From Owenia fusiformis (taxonomy: Eukaryota > Annelida > Polychaeta > Sabellida > Oweniidae), in the NCBI GenBank assembly GCA_903813345.2, contig CAIIXF020000001.1:5334001-5394000 (forward strand): a DNA stretch of 60,000 nt, read 5' to 3'. Numbering within the stretch: position 1 is the stretch's first letter; the number at the start of each line of letters is the position of its first letter. Made by a program: the position numbers and the translations under genes. Of this stretch, positions 35,744-47,339 are shown in pieces. The notes under the pieces were generated by a model, which saw only the letters and a program-made list of their open reading frames with translations, was not told where the DNA came from and did not search any database.

Positions 35744-35906
35744 CAGGCCCGTAGCCAGGGGGGGGGGTTTGCAGCCCCTGGCCAAATATTCTTTCAAAAT
35801 CATGCAGTTTTTCACCACTATGAGCACTTCTCAAGCGATTTCAGCCATATTTGGACCAAAATTGTCAAATGTAAACCCCCCTTGGCAAATTCTGGCTACG
35901 GGCCTG
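35744..35906. mobile_element. 163-bp MITE with CAGGCCCGTAGCCAG termini
   Basis: Perfect 15-bp TIRs CAGGCCCGTAGCCAG and CTGGCTACGGGCCTG. A 5-bp direct repeat ATACT flanks the element (35739-35743, 35907-35911). The interior has a G9 run near the left end. Its CAGG termini are hAT-like, but the visible duplication is shorter than the usual 8 bp. Confidence 0.9.
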
Positions 35907-35963
35907 ATACTTATCGTAACAACAAATATAATATCAATGTATTTTAGTAACCTTAGCACTTAC

Positions 35964-36080
35964 CAGAAATGCCTGTCATGGATGTATTTCTTCAGTGTTT
36001 CTTCTGTTTATGGTTGTTTCTCTGCAGTATGTAGTAATGGGAGAACTACCATCTTCTATGCAATTCTTGTCATTCCAATT
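35964..36080 (-). other. Candidate noncoding 5' UTR exon of Sulf
   Basis: On the minus strand a strong acceptor (GTTTTGTTTTTCAG) precedes 36080 and a consensus donor (GTAAGTGC) follows 35964, bounding 117 nt. Short upstream ATGs each reach a stop quickly or run into the donor. Its position and strand suit a 5' UTR exon joined to the acceptor at 31596. Sequence evidence is only the splice-site pair. Confidence 0.4.
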
Positions 36081-36977
36081 CTGAAAAACAAAACAAACTT
36101 CATTTCAAGTGGCATAAATGATAGAGTGCAAACTTTTTTCTAAAATTGTTTCAAAATCAGATTTCTAATAGGCTCATATCATTCCATCATACAATACTTT
36201 TAAAATTTTTACATACTTTAAAAGTGAAATATGATTCCATATTAAGGATTTTTGAGAGATGTGTAGGGTTGATATTTATATACAAAAATCAGGTCAGCTA
36301 ATGTTTTATTTTGATTGTAACACTCTCTCTGACTTAAATATATCAGAACTTTTGGTAAAAAAACAATCTGACACCTAAACTACATGTATATGGGATGGGT
36401 GTCCATAGAATTACATCCAAATTTTACATTTGTATCAACATTTCTGTTATTTATCAGAATTTTTCTCCCAGATTCTAACTGACTGAGTGATTATTTGTTT
36501 GTATAGGCCAGGCTCTGCAAGTGTGACTTGGCTAGTTATATGCAGTTTCCTATCAAAACAATTGTCCAGCTATGATAGCACATAAATAAGCAGAGTCAAT
36601 GACCACAAACTAGCCATGTAACCAAGAATAACAAACCAGAGATCTAATGCCAGATAACCCAAAGAGATAACGAGAGACAGTTTCTGACCACCTCTCTTAT
36701 AAAAATGGAGAACAGAAAAATTAGAATCTTGAAAAGTCAGTGTCTGTCTAATTATTTTAAACTGGAAAACAGCAACTCTTTGGGGTAGCAAATTCCACCA
36801 AACAAAACCTTTTTGGACATTACATGGTAGAAATAACCAGGAAATAGTTAAGTAGTATTGAATCCTAAGAATTACTTCCAAATTTTACATTTGCATTGAA
36901 TCCCAAACTGGAATTTAAGTTAAAACGTCAGTCTCCGAGCCTTTCGTCCAGTGCCATCCATACCTCCTGTGCCTTAC

Positions 36978-37290
36978 CTCATGCAGTTGTTTAAATTCCC
37001 GCGAAATTTACCCTTCTAAATATTTTGACCTGCTTCAAAAAATATATTTCTTTGCGTTTGCTACTGATTTTATTCGTTATAGTTTATAAAATGTTTATTT
37101 TTAATGTAGTTAGAACTCATTCATAAGAAAAATATTCAGTAATTCGTAACAAACTGTTAAAAACGAATACTTAGGAATTTGCAAGGACAGAAATTGTTTA
37201 TTAACACCGTTGCTATGCAGTTCGTTTTGAAGTGACGTCATCCCCATATTCGTAATCTTAATCGTCTAATAAACGAATACCACGTGTCGA
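36978..37290 (-). promoter_or_regulatory. Candidate promoter and first exon region for Sulf
   Basis: A minus-strand donor GTAAGG after 36978 follows GGGAATTTAAACAACTGC and ATGAG. Upstream lie TGACGTCA at 37233-37240 (CRE type) and CACGTG at 37281-37286 (E-box type), within a locally CpG-containing stretch. No TATA box is obvious. The order promoter, donor, candidate exon at 35964 and acceptor at 31596 would give a coherent 5' UTR. Inference only. Confidence 0.3.
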
Positions 37291-37739
37291 TGTGATGTTT
37301 TAATCAAGAAAATTACATTTCTTACATATTTCTTTATCTTGTTGTTAGATAACAAATTATGATATTGGTGAACTCGCCAGAAATTAACATAATATTATTT
37401 GAAGCGTTTTTAGAAAATTTTGACACCGCCATCTTGAAATCGTGTAGTAATGTTGAACCCAGTGATTATCGATCTTGACATTTTACAATTTGTTGCTCTG
37501 CAGAGATTTTTACCTAAAAACACATCAAATACAACATTGATCACCAATTTCGATGGTAAAATCATTTGTAAACGTTATGATTTGTAAAACGATAAAGTTT
37601 TGGCATTGTTGATTTCGTAATAAAGAAAGTACTAATTTCTGAAGCTTTCTAAGATCGTGCCCCGGGAATTTTAGAACTATTTTAACAACGTCAGAGAGGT
37701 AGTGAAGGTACGCAACGAACGAAATGAATTGTGAGAATG

Positions 37740-37870
37740 TTAAAACGTTTTCATGAAAATGGAAGCCATTTTGAATTGAGCAGCCATCTCGAAAATTCCT
37801 GCTTAAGGAGAGCATCAGTATATAAATTTGAACCAAATCTGTTAACTAGTATTTGAGTTATCACTCGGAC
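37740..37870 (+). repeat. Single family-C repeat unit
   Basis: GAAAATGGAAGCCATTTTGA, GAGCAGCCATCTCGAAAATT and TTGAACCAAATCTGTTAACT match units of the 29700-30560 array, followed by CACTCGGACATACAAACAGG. Confidence 0.75.
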
Positions 37871-38089
37871 ATACAAACAGGCCGATGAACTAATGAACTG
37901 CTTCTCCATATCCCTATGAATTATGAACTACATTTGGTCTGTAGGTTCTAGAAGATGAACAACACTTTATCATGATGTCTAAGAAAAATACAACAGAAAA
38001 AAACTTCTGTTTGACACCTTTACACAATTTAATTTTGTAGGTAGTCCTAAAAATTCTTATGTAATTTTACATCTAACAAAGTTCATTTA

Positions 38090-38360
38090 TCATTCATTCA
38101 AAAAACTGTATTAATATTGTGACAATGATACATCACTCTGATGTTTTAAATTCTGTCATGTTGTATTTGTATTTTACAACATCTCATATTTTTGTATTTT
38201 ATATTTTGTGATGCTGTAATTGTATTTTACAACTTTGTATATTTTCTATGAAGTAGTTAGTTTAGTCTTAGTTTAATTTTGTATATTGTAATTTGTAGTG
38301 ACTAATATGTCATTGCAATGACATCAGAGAGTCAATAAAAGATGTATATATATAAATAAG
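38090..38360 (+). mobile_element. Possible LINE 3' tail
   Basis: Sequence rich in TTGTATTTTACAA words ends ATGACATCAGAGAGTCAATA then AAAGATGTATATATATAA. This resembles the AATAAA-containing 3' end of the LINE fragment at 9.7 kb. No coding part is visible. Could instead be the 3' end of an unrecognised transcript. Confidence 0.35.
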
Positions 38361-40000
38361 ATAATTATAGCATACTTATAGTCATTTATGTATACCAAGC
38401 CTATAAATCTCCATTAGATATGCCAATAAAGATGGATAAGTGGGGGAGATGTTAACCAATCAGGGACAGCATGTAAGATCACATGATACTATTGTGTAGG
38501 TGCCAGAAATGTCACAGCAACACTAATTATATCAGCTCGTCACTTTCAATATTTTAAATTTCAATAATTTCAAATATCAGTACAATTTGTATCTAATCCT
38601 GCAGTCATGTTTTAAATATTTTCACGAAACATGACAAGTCCCTTTGTAAATAATGTGAAGCATGATCTAATGTACAGCTAAAACATACATTTTCCATGTT
38701 TGTATTGCTAAGCCCATAGACTACCAATTTCACTTAATGCCATACACATTTTTGATTCTGAAATACATTTCATTTGATTGGAAACCTACTATGGGACGAC
38801 GTATTGCATTTATGTTTTGAAAATGGCTATCACAACAAATATATTGTCAGTATAGAAAATGTATAAATGATTAAACATTTCTGAAATCTCTTGAAAAATT
38901 ATTATTCGTCCTTAAGTTCTGTTAATATATAGATTCTATCTCATATATGTGATCATATTTATCCCAAGCATGATATTTGGCAATTTTCACATTTATCTAT
39001 ATAAAAAATAATTTAGGCATAGCTTAGTCAATTCCGAACTGGCTAAACCCCCTTGGGTCTGTACATAACAATACTGGGAAATATGGGACTGTATCTACAA
39101 ATGATTATTAATATTACAGATGTATATGTATCTCACCTAATTATTCTCTTTCAAGTAAACTGAAGAAAACCTAAGCAGAAAAACTAATGAATTTTAAATA
39201 GTCACAATGAGCAAAAACATAAAAATACATGTATTAACAAGTAATCTATCCAAAATACAAAGGGTTACTTCTGTCAATTTTCAACCAAATAGCACAATAC
39301 TTCTTAAAAACATCCAAACCTGTGTTGCTTATGATGAAATCTAAGTGAGGTTTCAAGTAATTCTCATGACCTCCCCTATACCCCAACTAATGATCATCTA
39401 CTGATCTAAACCAGAATGCCTCTGGGTGATTTACCATATCCAGCCGTCTGGTTTTACAAGGTATTATAGGTATTGAAGAACAAGTTCAAAATTAGGCAAG
39501 AAATGCTGTTTTGCAATAAAGAAAAAAATATGTAAAGAGCCTGTTAATTCTTTGTTTTAACCATTTTGGACAGTTGAAACAAACCCCAATCAAGAATGAT
39601 GAATGGACAGAGCTAAATGCATCTAGCCTTCTAAAAAAGAATGTTAAACATTCTATCATTTGTCCATATTGCTTTGCATAATCTAGAAATAGACTTATTA
39701 GGCAGAATAAGATGAAGGCCTTCTGTAGCTGTGACATTCCTTTGAAAAAAAACAAGTTCCCCTTTAGTTTGCTTTGGGCAATACCCAATTCTCTCATGAA
39801 AAGTATTATTAGTATATAATTCTTAATAATAACTTCTAATAGGTAAGTAACAAGACTATCTGCAATGATCATTTAGCTTTTATATAAATATATAACTGTT
39901 ATAATCGTTTTTACAATATACATATTTAAATGCAAACTTAATTTGTATATCCATGTTAAATCAGACAAGCCACTCTCTCTTCATCCTAAACAGCATAAAT
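38361..40000. other. Intergenic sequence, nothing recognised
   Basis: AT-rich. A 126-codon minus frame (39492-39872) is Phe/Leu-rich with no domain and no splice context; I treat it as chance. Confidence 0.6.
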
Positions 40001-40009
40001 ATTATCATG

Positions 40010-40320
40010 ACAAATTCCTATCAAATTGCTTAAAAAGATTATTTCAGGAGGAGGGGTACAGAAACCAGACATTTAGTAGCAGGAATTGAAAATATCACAT
40101 AAAAGATTAAAAGTACATAATGAAAACCGGAACAAATTGCTCAAAATTATTATTTCAAGGGGAAGGGGGTCCAGAAACCAGACTTTTGGAGGCAGGAATT
40201 GAAAATATCACATAAAAGTACATGACGAAAACCAAGAACAAATTGCTCAAAATTATTATTTCAAGAGGAATGGGGTCCAGAAACCAGACATTTGGTGGCA
40301 GAAATTAAAATTGTCAAGCT
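40010..40320 (+). repeat. Tandem array, 3 units of about 115 bp
   Basis: Three copies of GTCCAGAAACCAGACATTTG, then GCAGGAATTGAAAATATCAC and ATTGCTCAAAATTATTATTT. Spacing is about 115-125 bp. Confidence 0.88.
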
Positions 40321-40553
40321 AACATAACCCAAGCCTGATTCTCAAGTTCCTTGACTTTAGCTTTAATATAAGGGGTTAAGTCAGTAAGTCAACATCTAGG
40401 AAAAACAGAAATAATAATAATAATAACTCCCATCCTACCCCTTCAAAACAAACTTATAACTGTTTATTTGCATGTGGTGTGACGAGCTAAAGTAAACACC
40501 TTCATTGGACTGTTTGCTGAACTGAAAAACTGCATCTTAGTCATATGCAAACA

Positions 40554-40727
40554 CAGGCCTCCTAGACTTCCAACAACGCGAACATCAGTTCTGATACCGC
40601 GAACTACGTTCCTTGCACTCGAACCACGAATCTCATATCGCGAATGTGAAATCTTATGTCGCGCACCACCATTTCCTTGTTTCCGAACATATTTCTTGTA
40701 CCGCGCACAAAGATCCGTTACCGCGAA
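40554..40727 (-). repeat. CpG-rich 20-22-bp-unit repeat, left arm of inverted pair
   Basis: On the minus strand about eight units of the type GTTCGCGGTATAAG... follow one another (TTCGCGGTAACGGATC, GTGCGCGACATAAG, GTTCGAGTGCAAGG, GTTCGCGGTATCAG). It is the reverse complement of 42441-42615 with about seven differences. An open frame crosses both copies, but the amino-acid pattern follows the nucleotide repeat. Confidence 0.9.
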
Positions 40728-41888
40728 CCACGCATCTGATCGAAAAAAGTCCGTAATTTTGTTCGTATTATTACGCATAAGTTTAATTCCAAAGAGGTGT
40801 TTTCATGTGGAATGCGGAAGAAATATTTTCCAAGTTTTTCATGCATGTGAATGAATATCCAATCATTGACGATAACAGTATTTTCAAGCTCTAGGGAACA
40901 CAAAATATTGGGACTACCTTGCAATCACGCGCATTGACATTTTCAGTGAAAGGGCTGGGTAATAACAACAAAAACCTGACTTATGAGTAACAACACGTAT
41001 GGCCAAATTAGTGACATCTTCCGATCACAGGGCTTCAAAATCCAGAATATCTTCTTTCTCTTTACCAGCTTTTTCCAAATTTGTCCATTTGAGCCGATGA
41101 TTGCATCATAATAAAGAAATGAGTTACCCTATGTACAATATTCCTGATTTTATAGAATACTTGATGTGCTATATCTGTCGCTCCAGCTACTGATAATTTG
41201 AAGATGCTACCCTTTGCCTGTCAACGTTTTAGATGAAAACTTAACTTAAATGTTGCCCCCTCCCCCATTACGGCTTGTGGGATTAACTGTTTACATACAG
41301 TAAATATCATCCTGATAAAGATTTTAACACTTGGTTTTTGTTTCAAAACATATCAAATGACTACTAAATCGCAATTTTAGGGTAAGGGCTAAGAATACTT
41401 TATCTGTCTAATCTTTGACCGTCTGAAATAAATGTGTGTTGACGAGTCCTGTAGTTAATTAATCTTGGTTTTAAAACCGAAGCTTTCATTGTGGGCTGTT
41501 CTGCCCCACGCATGGGCCATTTTGCCCTACTCTCAACATTATTTTTCGAACACTCTGAAAAATCACAGAAAATGTGAAATATAATCCCTTCATAAGATGG
41601 AACATGAAAGTTCGCGATGATTGACAGATTAGAAAAACCTCTGCACGGATCAAACTATTATGAGGGCCGTTTTGCCCCATGTTCCCAAAAAATTCCTGAC
41701 TTCAGCAACCAGGACGATATCTGACCCAAGACATGTGGAGCGCTAAAATGTCGGACCCTTTTTTTCTGGGCCCATCTCAGAGGGTGGGGCGGGCCAGTGC
41801 ATCTACACAGAACACAGCCATAACTGATTACTACAATGTAGGTGTACTGTATAAAAGTAAACCTTGTAGTTAAAGGTCGCATGATGCA

Positions 41889-42120
41889 GTGTGACCAGGA
41901 TCACACTGACCATGGTCAGAATGACCTTAGACATGATGAAATAACTTTTTCAGTCCTCTGAAAAGGTCACTGTAAATAGCTTTAAGTAGGAGCATAGGAA
42001 AGTCTTTTGAATTTTTCAGAAAATGTGCCCAATATATTGCTCTAAATGATAAAATCTTTAAAATTTTAGAAACTTGTCTGAAAAAATGGCGGTCATAAAA
42101 AGGAAAAAAATATCGCTTTT
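41889..42120 (+). repeat. Direct repeat, copy 1 (about 230 bp)
   Basis: GTGACCAGGATCACACTGAC, ATGATGAAATAACTTTTTCA, GCCCAATATATTGCTCTAAA and GGTCATAAAAAGGAAAA. A diverged second copy lies at 42776-43020. Copy 1 is inside the interval bounded by the CpG-rich inverted arms; copy 2 is outside. Confidence 0.85.
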
Positions 42121-42440
42121 ACAAATGACATCTCCCATTACACCACACCGTGCGCAGATACTCTCTGATCCCAAAAATGAATGACTGTGGGACGCAGTGC
42201 TTTCCTTTGACACATCATTTAAAGCCCTGCCAACTCGGGGCGTGGATGTTAATCTTAAGATTACGTTTCAAAATACAGTGACGAATGGGTCATCTAACAT
42301 GCAAGTGCATACTTTTCATAGGAACGAAAGTACGGCGAAAGCGGAGGAGAAACTGAATTTCGTTTCCTTGTTTCACTCCGTTGCATGGTATATACATGTA
42401 ACTCGGAATCCCAAACACCCGGATGTATTATGTACAAATT

Positions 42441-42615
42441 GTTCGCGGTAACGGATCTCTGTGCGAGATACAAGAAATATGTTCGGAAACAAGGAAATGG
42501 TGGTGCGCGACATAAGATTTCACGTTCGCGATGTAAGATTCGTGGTTCGAGTGCAAGGAACGTAGTTCGCGGTATCAGAACTGATGTTCGCGTTGTTGGA
42601 AGTCTAGGAGGCCTG
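42441..42615 (+). repeat. CpG-rich 20-22-bp-unit repeat, right arm of inverted pair
   Basis: Begins TTCGCGGTAACGGATCTCTG and ends AAGTCTAGGAGGCCTG. Inverted relative to 40554-40727, 1.7 kb apart. Outer ends match to the CAGGCCTCCTAGACTT border, so the pair may be the termini of one 2.06-kb fold-back element. Confidence 0.9.
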
Positions 42616-42775
42616 AAACATGTATCTCCTTTAATATCAGAAGCAGTTTAAAACATGTAAACTGGATTACCTTAAGGTCCCATGGTACTTAATAGACAGG
42701 AAATGACAAAATCATGCTGGATATTGAATATTTTTTTAACCAGTCCAGTCCAACTAGTTCCACATATCATTTACA

Positions 42776-43020
42776 TGACCAGGATCACGATGTCTATGGT
42801 CAAAATGACCCTAAACATGAGGAAATAACTTTTTCAGCCCTCTGAAAATGTGACTGAAATTAGCTAAAAGTAGCACCTCGGGAAAGGTCACTGAACAGAA
42901 TCTTTTGAATTTTTTAGAAAATCTGCACAATATATTGCTCTAACTGATACAAGCTTTGGAATTTTGAAAAATTATCTGAAACAAAAATGGTGATCATAAA
43001 AAGGAAAACATATCTCTTTT
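42776..43020 (+). repeat. Direct repeat, copy 2
   Basis: CATGACCAGGATCACGATGT, GAGGAAATAACTTTTTCAGC, CACAATATATTGCTCTAACT and GATCATAAAAAGGAAAA, parallel to 41889-42120 with about 15-20% divergence and small indels. Confidence 0.85.
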
Positions 43021-44226
43021 AATTTTTTTTTCTTCTAAAAACGATATCCATTTTTCAAAGTCAAATACAGCAATTTTGGCAGAAAAGGGATTACTCACTG
43101 TACTGTACTCCTTTTATCCCCTCCTCAACAAAAACAATTAGTGTTTTGCTAGATTGATTTTGATATTTTGACTCAACCCCTAAGAAATGTTTGAACTTCC
43201 AAAATCTCTAGACAAACCCTTCAAGTTCAGGGATGATTATCACTACACAGAGCAGCCTACTGCCACATTACTTTCAATTTTACACACTTGCTTTCTAATT
43301 TTACAATTTCCAAAATTATCTTTACCAGCATGTAGATGTTTGTACAAGCAACTCCCCTGCTGTTGATTTGTTTTCATTTTCAGGATAACCACATGCAAAT
43401 AATTCAATATTTCACAATAGAAAACAAAGATTAACAGAAGGCCTGGCATGATAAAATGTTTCATTGTGAACATAAGGCATGAGTAAATGTTAATAGCACC
43501 CAAGAGGGGATGACTAACTGGTAAAATAATGAAACAGTTTGTGGAAAACAATATTATTCATATATGAATGAAATGAAACAGCATAACAAATCAATGTAGA
43601 TTCCTAATTTGTAAAAGAGAGTCCAAACATTCCTGGGCTTCAATCATTTGTCTCAGGTCAGATCACAATCTAACTACTTTTTCATCTTTTTTGATCTCTG
43701 TTATTTGGCTAAAATACCCTGCCCCCCCCCCCTTGGGTGGGTCCAGAAAAAAAATTGGACCTAAAAGATTTTTGGGCGAAAAAAGGAAGGCCCCAAAAAG
43801 TGGGCCTTTTTGGTCATTTCTGGATCTTGTAAGGCCTTATTTTTTAATTTCAAGCCAAATTTTGAAGAAAATGGGCCTCAAAATTTCAAAAAAATAATTT
43901 CTGACCTGAAATTTGCCCCCCCTTGTTGGTTCCCAGATTAGCCCCTGTAGTATACAAACATTTACAAACATTTTCATTCATACAGCTAGAATATACACCT
44001 TTTCTGTGACTGATTTTAACTGATCTGAGACATCAAAGACTCAATAACAGTTCCTTTCTAGAAGCAAGGGGTGCGAAAGGGAGAAGCTTGATCACTTGTG
44101 TTCATCCTACTCATAGGAATATGTCTCATCACATCATTCCATTTTACTAAATGCCAACCTAATTTAACACTGTGTATATTGAAAACAGGACCCTTCAAAG
44201 CATCCAACATCACAAATAACATAAAT
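43021..44226. other. Intergenic sequence with C- and T-rich patch
   Basis: Mostly AT-rich. 43715-43930 has a poly-C run and repeated GGCCCC/AAAAA words (GGCCCCAAAAAGTGGGCC), probably part of an old element. No gene recognised. Confidence 0.5.
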
Positions 44227-44783
44227 ACCGTATTAGCCGTAATTGGCACCCATGTCCCTATAAGCGCCCCCCCCCCAGACTTTAGAGGCGCGAGAGGCCC
44301 GACTTAAGAAATCCAGTGGGCAACAATAGAGTACTTGCTGGTTTTAAATACTTTTTGCAGTTTTGCAAAGAATATTCCAGCTTGAATATGTCACTCTTTT
44401 CACCATTACATGTATATAATGTTGGTAATTCAAGTCAGTATCTATTATTTTGACATCTACCGGTGATTTTTCCAGTAATATTGCCACCTCGTTTCACTAT
44501 GTGTTGAAAATAGTCAGTCCCGAAATGCAATCCAAAATGAGGCTGAGAAGAAATAAGTTTATATCTTCTTCCTATCAACTTGTCGATTAATATACTGATG
44601 TAACTATATGTTTTATATTCCAGCAAAAAGAGCAAGATAGGTAAGAACCCCACAGTTCATGCAAACGTGGCGAATTACACCAATTTTTTCTCAGTCGTGA
44701 CTCATATGAGCACTAATAAGGACAATTTTTTGAACTGTTATGACTTACTTTAAGCACCCGGCACCAATCACGGCTAATACGGT
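44227..44783. mobile_element. TIR element with ACCGTATTAGCCGT termini (557 bp)
   Basis: Left end ACCGTATTAGCCGTAATTGG and right end CCAATCACGGCTAATACGGT are inverted repeats with one mismatch. A C10 run lies near the left end. No target duplication visible. Confidence 0.88.
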
Positions 44784-46195
44784 GTGTATGTTCTTGGTAC
44801 GAAGGACTTACCTATTTCTTAGTCATCCCTAACACATAAATATCCTTCAATATTTATCTGCATCAGTATCTGTATCAATTATTCATAAGCCAATATAACA
44901 AACCTACCAGACTTAATAATGTCCTAAATAATATTTGTATCTTCATGTATCTCCTCAATGAAGTTCTCTTGCGTGTGATCCTCTCAACTAATGTAGGTCC
45001 CTCTGGCCTAACTCACCTTTTACTTCATATATATATCAAAACCATATCATCTAGTTATCAAGTGGCAGTCTCATTTTTGTTTGCTATGTTTTTATTAGAA
45101 CATGTTCTTAACCACATAGGAATTATTCTTATTTTAATTTGAAAATTAAAAAAATCATTTCTTATTTTCCTGAAAAGTTAAACAACATGATATTTTTCCT
45201 TGAATTTGTTCAATTCAATCTTTAAATGAGACGTGAAAAAATCTAAAACCTATAATTTAAAGATGTTTGTAAAATTTTATGTAAAATATTAATTTCTAAA
45301 GAATAAACTCTTAACAAAATCCCACTTACTTAGTTTCTACTAAATGCAAATGGTCTAGTGGCCTCAAACTAACAGAGTAGATTTTACATGCTACAAAATA
45401 TGATATAAAACATGTTTTTCTGCTCACAGTTCTCAAGAGAAGTCCAATTTTAGAATCCTGATGTTTTGTTTATTTTTCTTAAATCCAAAATTACTCTTAT
45501 ATTTCTATTGCCTAAATGAATCTTTCTCAGTCGTAGAGAAGACGTCTTAAAGTATAGAGAGACAGACAATAGAGCTCTCAATAAGAGACTCTGAGTGGTT
45601 TTGAGTGCTTGTAGATAGCACGTTTAATCTCAATCCTTGTACTGAATATAACAAAGTCTTCTCACATTCATGTTGTTCTTCACATGATATAAGCAACAGA
45701 GTCTGCTATACTAAACTAGCACTTGAGAGATAATGCAGTACAAATCTCACTTTTCATTTTCAACATTGAATTGCAATCTGGAGTGTTGGGGACCAGTCAT
45801 TTTTGCTCATATAGTTATTATCTTCAGAAATCCTGTTTTTTAGCAGATTGATCAATCTTTTTCATATTGGTATTTTCAAATCATAGCTTTAAGAGCGATG
45901 GTTATACTGATTTCTTTGATATGAACCACAGCAGAATTTACCATTTTACAAAGAAAAACATTAGGTTTTTGAAATTTAAATACAGTAGCAGCATCAATCA
46001 ACACCTAAAATAAACCAACCATAGTTAAAGAGGAAAATACTATTTCTCCAACATACAGTATGTAAAACAATGTAAGAAACCGTAAAAAAGTTTTATGAAC
46101 ATTATGAAATTAGAAAACAGAAAGCAAGCATCTTTAACAATGCTGACAAATCCATTTGATTTTATCTACTTATATGAATTGTTCTAAAATACAAC
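44784..46195. other. Intergenic sequence, nothing recognised
   Basis: AT-rich, with no supported exon, RNA gene or clear repeat. Confidence 0.6.
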
Positions 46196-46200
46196 CTGTG

Positions 46201-47332
46201 TCCCTTTAGTGTTCCGAATGATTTTTTCACTACTTTGGAAAATAAGTGGTCCAAATCCCATTCGTCCGAATCCTAATGGTCCGAATCCCGCCTTGTAACG
46301 CTTTATTTCAACATCAATGTAAAGATGCAAGAAATGTGTGATTATTAAATAAAATCGATTCCCCGTTTATATGTTTCTTGGAAATATTACGTTTGGGTCT
46401 TTCATTTTTCATTCCTTGCTGCCAATACGAGTTTGAGAGTTAAACAGCCATTCACCTTATTTATTCCTTGTTTGAATGAAACACCCATTAAAGCAAAAAC
46501 GTCAGATTAAGCCCACCATTTTTAATATTATGGAGAAGATTTTTGGATGTCTTGATAAAAGGTTCTTACTCATTTTAATTTTAAATATGTACATGTATGT
46601 CATATGAACAAATAGTTTCTTTATATCCTATCTTGAATATTGCCCACAAAGCCATACTATAATCAGGTTATCGTATCATACCTGGTGTTGATAAAGTCTA
46701 TTTACAATTACAATACAGATGCTGTGTAAACTGTAGAAATAATTTAAGGACACCCTGTACATCAAGTAGAACAGTTAGGCTCACTTAACTGATTCAATTT
46801 CCTAAATTCAAAATCGACAAAATCGCATTTCCCAAATTATACTCCAAATTCATCACTTCTCAACTAAGCATTTCCAAAAAAAAGATTCACAATATTAGTT
46901 TAAGGTTATTGAATTGTGACAGTAAATGCTCGAATAAGCAATCATTTTGAACAGAAAAGCAACTCATTTGCTCGTATATTTACTGATTCTTTAGAACGTT
47001 CAAAAATTAATCAATTGATTTGAATGTTAAAACTAAAGATGCTTTATTACCCAGCGTACAAAAGATAACAGAAAGTTAATCATTAATACACACCAATAAG
47101 GTGTGTATTAATGATTAACTTTCCTGTTATCTCAAAATCTGATTGGAACTATACCATTGGATTACTATGGGAAATTCCTCAAAGAGAAAATTCTTGGGAT
47201 TAAGGAAGGGGCTAAAACATTATGCAAAGTCTTTCTAATTTCTGTCATGCTATTTCCTTATGGTCCCTCACGATTGGGATTCGGACGAAAGGGGATTCAG
47301 ATGATTGGGATTCGGACAAATGATGTGTCCTC
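46201..47332. mobile_element. Element bounded by inverted GTCCGAATCCC arrays (1.1 kb)
   Basis: The left block (46201-46293) repeats GGTCCAAATCCCATTC, GTCCGAATCCTAATG and GTCCGAATCCCGCC. The right block (47261-47332) is its reverse complement in kind (GATTGGGATTCGGACGAA, ATTGGGATTCGGACAAAT). The interior has no recognisable coding sequence but contains the long hairpin at 47064-47131. Confidence 0.7.
47064..47131. repeat. Near-perfect hairpin, 31-bp stem and 5-nt loop
   Basis: The left arm reads GATAACAG then AAAGTTAATCATTAATACAC and ACC. The right arm is its complement with one extra base, around loop AATAA. The stem is far longer than chance. It might be a cruciform transposon end or a small-RNA precursor-like hairpin. 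Confidence 0.92.
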
Positions 47333-47339
47333 CTATTTA

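Noticed and set aside
39492-39872. 126-codon minus frame, hydrophobic
   Set aside because: Phe/Leu/Ile-rich composition is expected of AT-rich noncoding DNA. No signal peptide plus domain pattern and no splice context.
42530-42565. B-box-like GGTTCGAGTGC suggesting a tRNA or SINE
   Set aside because: It is one unit of the CpG-rich tandem repeat, and no A-box or tRNA fold is present.
40464-42651. Two similar proteins (RYKKYVRKQGNGGARHK-type) in opposite orientation
   Set aside because: The similarity comes from the inverted CpG-rich tandem repeat. The nucleotide unit explains the peptide pattern, and flanking parts of the frames differ.
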